Assembly: GCA_012799535.1 (NCBI GenBank)
Contig: JAAZLB010000252.1
Location: 1-5,503 of the forward strand
Direction of reading: 5' to 3'
DNA length: 5,503 bases
Source: Bacillota bacterium
GTDB taxonomy: Bacteria > Bacillota > Limnochordia > Darwinibacteriales > Darwinibacteriaceae
A program made the position numbers and the translations under genes. Under the pieces are notes generated by a model. The model searched no databases, was not told the origin of the DNA, and saw nothing but the letters and a program-made list of their open reading frames with translations. Positions within the stretch are counted from its first letter, which is position 1. Each line of letters begins with the position of its first letter. Shown in pieces: positions 5,422-5,503 of this stretch.

Positions 5422-5503
5422 AGATGAAGCATTGAGAAGGATCAGTATAAGTTGATAAGATCACTCACCCTTGGATTGAAATGCTAGCATTACCTACAAA
5501 GGA
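5422..5503 (+). other. 5' leader of a downstream gene, with a 12-bp palindrome and a ribosome-binding-site-like end
   Basis: After the consensus promoter there are about 75 nt of leader without a credible gene. It contains the perfect palindrome AATGCTAGCATT (5480-5491) and ends with AAAGGA (5498-5503), which looks like a Shine-Dalgarno sequence cut by the window edge. A coding start is therefore expected several bases past 5503. I do not recognise a known riboswitch. Confidence 0.5.

Noticed and set aside
1..5503. CRISPR arrays, transposons, phage genes, toxin-antitoxin modules and tRNA or rRNA genes
   Set aside because: I found no spaced repeat array, transposase or integrase motifs, terminal inverted repeats or tRNA/rRNA-like sequence. 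The genes are collinear and mostly housekeeping.

Overview
The window reads as ordinary chromosomal DNA from a low-to-moderate GC Firmicute, most likely of the Clostridia or a related deep-branching class. The evidence is gene content and order: an aldolase-like tail, then rho, a LysM/M23 envelope peptidase and rpmE, followed by dusB. Strong purine-rich ribosome binding sites, TTG and GTG starts and sigma-A type promoters fit this. I cannot name the genus from sequence alone. All genes lie on the + strand, and there are no RNA genes, mobile elements, CRISPR arrays or gene-free stretches longer than about 170 bases.

Layout. Positions 1-45 hold the last 14 codons of an upstream gene, probably class II fructose-bisphosphate aldolase. 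A perfect 12-bp hairpin (55-83) follows. Next come rho (101-1372, TTG start) and a membrane-anchored protein with two LysM domains and an M23 peptidase domain (1439-2536). The two are probably co-transcribed, since I see no terminator or promoter between them. A strong extended -10 promoter (2552-2580) then drives rpmE (2625-2837, zinc-binding form of L31), which ends at a clear intrinsic terminator (2848-2874). dusB (2893-3822) begins just after that terminator.

A second transcription unit starts at a promoter overlapping the dusB stop codon (3817-3845). It encodes a helix-turn-helix regulator with a C-terminal alpha/beta domain (3890-4420) and, three bases later, a 303-residue protein (4424-5335) of the type that databases often label quinate 5-dehydrogenase. 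A tandem 11-bp repeat containing two palindromes lies at the predicted transcription start. This suggests the regulator controls its own two-gene operon, and the pair is the least understood part of the window.

The last 168 bases contain an imperfect terminator-like hairpin that physically overlaps a perfect consensus promoter (5393-5421). A 12-bp palindrome and a ribosome-binding-site-like sequence follow at the window edge, so another + strand gene should begin just beyond position 5503.

Most of the window is core housekeeping: transcription termination, translation, tRNA modification and wall remodelling. The regulator plus putative dehydrogenase pair, its operator-like repeats and the overlapping terminator/promoter deserve the closest look.
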